This document shows, one piece after another, positions 7,393 to 9,690 of a DNA stretch of 9,690 bases. Each line of letters starts with the position of its first letter. Positions within the stretch are counted from its first letter, which is position 1. The notes beneath the pieces were generated by a model. It ran no database searches. It was not told the DNA's origin and was given only the letters and a program-made list of their open reading frames with translations. Source of the stretch: an uncultured Ruminococcus sp. (GTDB lineage Bacteria; Bacillota; Clostridia; Oscillospirales; CAG-272); NCBI GenBank assembly GCA_902791785.1, contig CADAXH010000043.1:1-9690 (forward strand), read 5' to 3'. Position numbers and translations under genes: made by a program.

Positions 7393-7604
7393 TGTACAGA
7401 ATAGAATTTACAAAAGAAGCTGTCAAAGACATTGAAATATTTAAAGATAATCCTTTTGAAAAATAACCTCCATTTGAAAAGCTAGTCGGCGACTTGGCTG
7501 GTGCTTATTCAAGAAGACTCAATATACACCACAGATTGGTTTATATGGTTTTTGAGGAAGAGCATATAGTCAGGGTATTGAGAATGTGGACGCATTACGA
7601 GTAA
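7392..7604 (+). pseudogene. Txe/YoeB-type toxin, inactivated by an in-frame stop and an apparent internal deletion
   Basis: Read from ATG 7392, the frame begins MYRIEFTKEAVKDI and ends, 71 codons later, in RVLRMWTHYE then TAA, which are the start and end expected for Txe/YoeB (RelE-fold) mRNA interferases of the THYE subgroup. Codon 25 (7464-7466) is TAA, so only a 24-residue peptide would be made. The frame is the same on both sides of this stop, so it is a nonsense change or small in-frame indel, not a frameshift. The part before NPF is also short: family members normally have some 16-18 further residues of helix (a KLK-xGL-KKAK-LIE stretch) between KDI and the EIFKDNPF block, and overall length would be about 70 instead of 85-90. 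The catalytic-end residues (RRLNIHHRLVY, WTHYE) survive in the untranslated part. A consensus or assembly error could explain the stop but hardly the shortened helix. Confidence 0.85.
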
Positions 7605-7650
7605 AAAACATAGCCCGGAACGAATCAAATCGTTCCGGGTATCGTTTTTT
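7603..7650. terminator. Bidirectional terminator between the toxin-antitoxin remnant and rnpB
   Basis: CCCGGAACGA at 7614-7623 pairs perfectly with TCGTTCCGGG at 7630-7639 around a six-base loop. Outside this, AAAAAAC (7603-7609) can pair with GTTTTTT (7644-7650) across a small internal loop. Read on the + strand it ends in six T (7645-7650) after the toxin remnant; on the minus strand the A-run at 7603-7608 becomes six T after rnpB. The geometry is symmetric, with a five-base gap between the core stem and each T-run, so one hairpin can serve both convergent units. The toxin stop codon lies partly in the A-run. Confidence 0.88.
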
Positions 7651-7653
7651 AAA

Positions 7654-8023
7654 GTATGACCAATCCTGTAAGCCGGGTTCTGTCTTGAACAATCATCTAT
7701 CTTTGCCGAATGTTGCCACTCGGCTCAGCACGTGGTTTTTGTGCTTGCCACCTGTTGTTCAGTTAAACTGCGGTCGGGCAAACCTTTACATACAGGTGTT
7801 GCTTCGGATAGGGTTTACACATCCTCCCGTGTTACCACGGGAGAGGTGAGCTCTTACCTCGCCTTTTCATCCTTACTGCAAAGCAGCGGTTATTTTCTGT
7901 TGCACTTTCCCGGGAGTCGCCTCCGGCGGACGTTATCCGTTATCCTTGCCCTGTGAAGCCCGGACTTTCCTCATGATAATACCTTGCGGCCTGATATCAC
8001 GCGATTGTTCAGACTGGTCATGT
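7654..8023 (-). ncRNA. rnpB: RNase P RNA, class A
   Basis: This is the catalytic RNA of ribonuclease P, which removes 5' leaders from precursor tRNAs. Read on the minus strand it contains the universal GAGGAAAGTCCGGGCT (7972-7957), the GTGCAACAGA and AACCGC block, GTAAGG-GAAA, GGTAAGAGCTCACC, and near the 3' end ACAGAACCCGGCTTA (7683-7669), which pairs with the first block as helix P4. The terminal helix P1 is seen as ATGACCA at 8021-8015 with TGGTCAT at 7662-7656, and this sets the ends approximately. A helix CACCTGT/ACAGGTG and internal AAGGTTT resemble the P15 region that binds the tRNA CCA end. The layout resembles the E. coli (class A) RNA, not the Bacillus class B form, as in most Clostridia. 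Length of about 370 bases is normal. It ends at the shared terminator at 7603-7650. Short open frames on the opposite strand here are not genes. Confidence 0.96.
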
Positions 8024-8028
8024 TTTTT

Positions 8029-8877
8029 TTATTCTGTTTCGTGTACTTCGACCTGTTCAATTTTTTCGGTCTTGTCGCCTTTTAACTCGTTTTTATAATT
8101 GTACAATGTCATCTCGGTTCCATTTGAATAAACAACTATAGATGAGAACGGAGCCTTTTCAAAATTCACTTTCTCTTCATAAAAAGCAGAGAAGTACAAT
8201 GTCTTTATCAGATCATTTCCTTCCACTCCGACCATCGGACCTTTGTACAGATAAATATAGTCATCAACACTTGGAGTCGGATAATAGAGAAGACTGTTTG
8301 CCTTTAATTCTGAAGCAAACAAACCCGGTACGTGGAAAGAAACTCTTTCATACTGGTACATTGTTCTCTGGAATCTTACGCGGTTGTAAGAAGTGTAGAA
8401 GTTTCCGTTGTTGTCCTGCAGTATGAAAACAAATGGAGTATCTGAAATAGTTTCGTCAGGATACATTTTCCTGAGTGCTTCAGTTGTACTGTTGTTGTAT
8501 CTGACGGTGAACTGAAGTTCTTCTGTCTCAACAATATATCTTACTTCATACAAAGTGAATCTGCCTGCGGAATCATTGTAATACGACAGCTGCTGTTTTA
8601 ATACGGTGAGTTTTCCGTCGTTTTCAGCATACGCCTTTACATCCTCTTCTGTCCTTAGAAGCGCATTCATGGAGGAGGTTGGGGCATTCGTGCACAGTCT
8701 GAAAAATATAAGACCAAGCAAGCCGATAATGAGCAGATGCACGATAAGCTTAATTACGAATTTGAATGAGTGCCACGAAAAGATTTTGTGCACCAGCGAT
8801 GCATTCTTAAAATTCTCTCGTTCGACGTAATCGCCGTACTCGTCCCATGAATCAGAATCATATTGCTGCTTTTTCAA
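8029..8877 (-). CDS. Single-pass membrane protein of unknown function
   Basis: I do not recognise a family. The protein has a charged, aromatic-rich cytoplasmic N-terminus (KKQQYDSDSWDEYGDYVERE), one membrane helix at about residues 39-61 (IVHLLIIGLLGLIFFRLC), and an exported region of about 220 residues rich in Tyr, Phe and beta-forming stretches. The tail is highly charged (GDKTEKIEQVEVHETE). By the positive-inside rule the C-terminal part should lie outside the membrane. I place the start at TTG 8877 (282 residues) because AAAGGAGG at 8892-8885 lies seven bases before it. The in-frame ATG at 8895 would add six residues, but it sits directly on that ribosome site and has none of its own. 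The gene has its own promoter (8944-8916) and its 3' end holds the probable rnpB promoter. Function is unknown; one helix plus a soluble exported domain could fit an envelope or sensing role. Confidence 0.8.
   Translation of the reverse strand: MKKQQYDSDSWDEYGDYVERENFKNASLVHKIFSWHSFKFVIKLIVHLLIIGLLGLIFFRLCTNAPTSSMNALLRTEEDVKAYAENDGKLTVLKQQLSYYNDSAGRFTLYEVRYIVETEELQFTVRYNNSTTEALRKMYPDETISDTPFVFILQDNNGNFYTSYNRVRFQRTMYQYERVSFHVPGLFASELKANSLLYYPTPSVDDYIYLYKGPMVGVEGNDLIKTLYFSAFYEEKVNFEKAPFSSIVVYSNGTEMTLYNYKNELKGDKTEKIEQVEVHETE
8031..8060 (-). promoter_or_regulatory. Probable rnpB promoter, inside the 3' end of the upstream membrane-protein gene
   Basis: On the minus strand TTGAAC (8060-8055) and CAGAAT (8036-8031) are separated by 18 bases. 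The predicted start is about 8024, which coincides with the 5' edge of the RNA inferred from helix P1. The promoter overlaps the last ten codons and the stop codon of the membrane-protein gene. The -10 box is not a strong match, so cotranscription followed by processing is an alternative. Confidence 0.55.
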
Positions 8878-8915
8878 GTGCCGTCCTCCTTTCATTTGCC
8901 GTGTTGTGTTCTATT

Positions 8916-8944
8916 ATTTTATACGAAATACAAAATAAATTCAA
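8916..8944 (-). promoter_or_regulatory. Promoter of the minus-strand membrane-protein gene
   Basis: On the minus strand TTGAAT (8944-8939) and TAAAAT (8921-8916) are 17 bases apart, each one mismatch from consensus. Transcription would begin near 8909, giving a leader of about 30 bases before the TTG start. A TATAAA overlapping the -10 box by two bases is an alternative with a poorer 15-base spacer. Confidence 0.65.
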
Positions 8945-8964
8945 TTGCCTGACGTCCGTTTTCC

Positions 8965-8993
8965 TTGAACATGGTGTAAAATAATTGTAAAAT
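8965..8993 (+). promoter_or_regulatory. Promoter of the DHH-family gene, divergent from the membrane-protein promoter
   Basis: TTGAAC at 8965-8970 and TAAAAT at 8988-8993 are 17 bases apart. Transcription would start near 9000, leaving a leader of about 50 bases that holds the inverted repeat at 9013-9030 and the ribosome site. The two divergent -35 boxes are separated by only 20 bases (8945-8964), which contain the palindrome GACGTC (8951-8956), so the two genes could share regulation. Confidence 0.65.
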
Positions 8994-9012
8994 ATAACGG
9001 TATGGTAAATAG

Positions 9013-9030
9013 TAACATCAATTAATGTTA
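9013..9030. repeat. Inverted repeat in the leader of the DHH-family gene
   Basis: TAACAT at 9013-9018 and ATGTTA at 9025-9030 are perfect inverted arms around CAATTA, an 18-bp dyad about 13 bases after the predicted transcription start. The position suits a repressor operator; the RNA hairpin would be weak because the stem is AT-rich. No known regulator motif is recognised. Confidence 0.4.
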
Positions 9031-9049
9031 ATTCAGAGAGGAAAAAAAC

Positions 9050-9690
9050 ATGAAAAGACATCCAAAAGATGTACAGGACGGTAAAGTTGAATTGTCCGAC
9101 AATGACATTACAACAAACCTTCCTTATGACGAAAGAGTAAGCATTGCCTTTGACCATCACGAAAGTGAAGTTGACCGCAACAAGGCAAAGGAGACAGGCG
9201 GCAAGCTTATAATCGATCCTCATGCCAGGAGTGCCGCAAGAGTTGTATATGATTATTACGGAGGCAAAGAACGCTTTCCGAGACTGTCTGAAGAGCTGCT
9301 TGCTGCAGTAGACAAGGGCGACTCAGCAGACTTTACAATAGACGACATCCTGAATCCGAGCAAATGGGTTCTCCTTCATTACATTATGGACCCAAGAACA
9401 GGACTTGGACGTTTCCATGATTTCAGAATATCAAACTATGATCTGATGATGGAACTGATTGACCATTGCATGACTCTTACTATCGATGAAATAATGGAAC
9501 TTCCCGACGTCAAAGAAAGAGCTGATTTGTATTTGGAACAGGCAGACCTATTCAAAGAGCAGCTGAAAAGAATTGTAAAAGTGTATGACAAAGTTGCTGT
9601 CATTGACCTCAGAAATGAAGAAACAATTTATGCTGGCAACAGATTCATGGTATATGCAATGTATTCTGAAACAGAAATATCTGAAAAAAA
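9050..9690 (+). CDS. DHH-family phosphoesterase, exopolyphosphatase-like; runs off the window end
   Basis: The first 213 residues are visible and the frame is still open at the edge. The sequence resembles the DHH-family proteins annotated as exopolyphosphatases: HPKDVQDGKVELSDNDITTN at 4-23, FDHHESE with the name-giving DHH at residues 35-37, SAARVVYDYYGGKERFPR at 61-78, MDPRTGLGRFHDFRISNYDL at 113-132, LPDVKERADLY at 151-161, and ETIYAGNRFMVYA at 191-203. Such enzymes use metal-bound aspartates and histidines to cleave phosphodiester or phosphoanhydride bonds in the cytoplasm. As I recall the family, about 30 residues normally precede HPKD and carry motif I (T-R-x-DFDG). Here translation appears to start at ATG 9050 after AGAGAGG (9035-9041), and an in-frame TAA at 9029-9031 blocks any extension. 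The protein may therefore lack one metal ligand. The C-terminal DHHA1-type region lies beyond the window. Confidence 0.8.
   Translation, partial: MKRHPKDVQDGKVELSDNDITTNLPYDERVSIAFDHHESEVDRNKAKETGGKLIIDPHARSAARVVYDYYGGKERFPRLSEELLAAVDKGDSADFTIDDILNPSKWVLLHYIMDPRTGLGRFHDFRISNYDLMMELIDHCMTLTIDEIMELPDVKERADLYLEQADLFKEQLKRIVKVYDKVAVIDLRNEETIYAGNRFMVYAMYSETEISEK

Noticed and set aside
7392..7604. Frameshifted rather than nonsense-mutated toxin
   Set aside because: The family-like residues before and after the TAA are in the same frame, so no frameshift is needed.
7586..7956. Two overlapping small + strand open frames of 87 and 74 codons
   Set aside because: They lie across the antisense strand of rnpB, whose conserved blocks explain the sequence; no ribosome site or protein-like pattern is present.
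8858..9223. Minus-strand open frame of 121 codons
   Set aside because: It crosses the divergent promoter region and the DHH coding region in the opposite sense; no ribosome site, and composition looks like a shadow frame.
1..9690. CRISPR array, tRNA, insertion sequence or attachment site
   Set aside because: No regularly spaced repeats, tRNA-like cloverleaf with TTCGA arm, transposase motif or long terminal repeats were found on either strand.

Overview
The window looks like chromosomal DNA of a low-to-moderate G+C Gram-positive anaerobe, most likely a gut-type clostridium of the Ruminococcaceae/Oscillospiraceae kind. This rests on the gene order tig-clpP-clpX, strong AGGAGG-type ribosome binding sites, near-consensus sigma-A promoters, a class A RNase P RNA and the AT-leaning codon use. 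The genus cannot be fixed by eye.

Layout. Bases 1-403 hold the 3' end of a metallophosphoesterase. A perfect-consensus promoter (419-447) then drives what looks like a four-gene operon on the + strand. The genes are trigger factor (tig, 504-1973), the ClpP peptidase (2001-2585), the ClpX unfoldase (2604-3860) and a 1028-residue membrane protein (3891-6977). Gaps are 18-30 bases and no terminator is visible between the genes. The last protein carries an extracytoplasmic beta-propeller/Y_Y_Y sensor and a cytoplasmic HD-GYP cyclic-di-GMP phosphodiesterase domain. The first three genes are the usual protein-folding and degradation module; the fourth is an unusual signalling passenger. A structured 3' UTR with a terminator closes the operon (6991-7073).

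Bases 7093-7604 are a small, AT-rich type II toxin-antitoxin locus. It has an intact Phd/YefM-type antitoxin, a perfect 14-bp palindrome between the -35 and -10 boxes, and a Txe/YoeB-type toxin gene that appears dead: an in-frame TAA at codon 25 plus an apparent internal deletion. A symmetric bidirectional terminator (7603-7650) separates it from the convergent RNase P RNA gene, rnpB (minus strand, about 7654-8023).

Upstream of rnpB on the minus strand is a single-pass membrane protein of unknown function (8029-8877). The probable rnpB promoter lies inside its last codons. A divergent promoter region (8896-9049) separates that gene from a + strand DHH-family exopolyphosphatase-like gene (9050 to the window end). 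This last gene appears to start about 30 residues late relative to its family and lacks the N-terminal DHH motif I.

I do not see a clearly new multi-gene system. The observations most worth following are the HD-GYP sensor in the clpXP operon, the orphaned antitoxin with its decayed toxin, the DHH protein lacking its N-terminus, and the lysine-rich tail on trigger factor.
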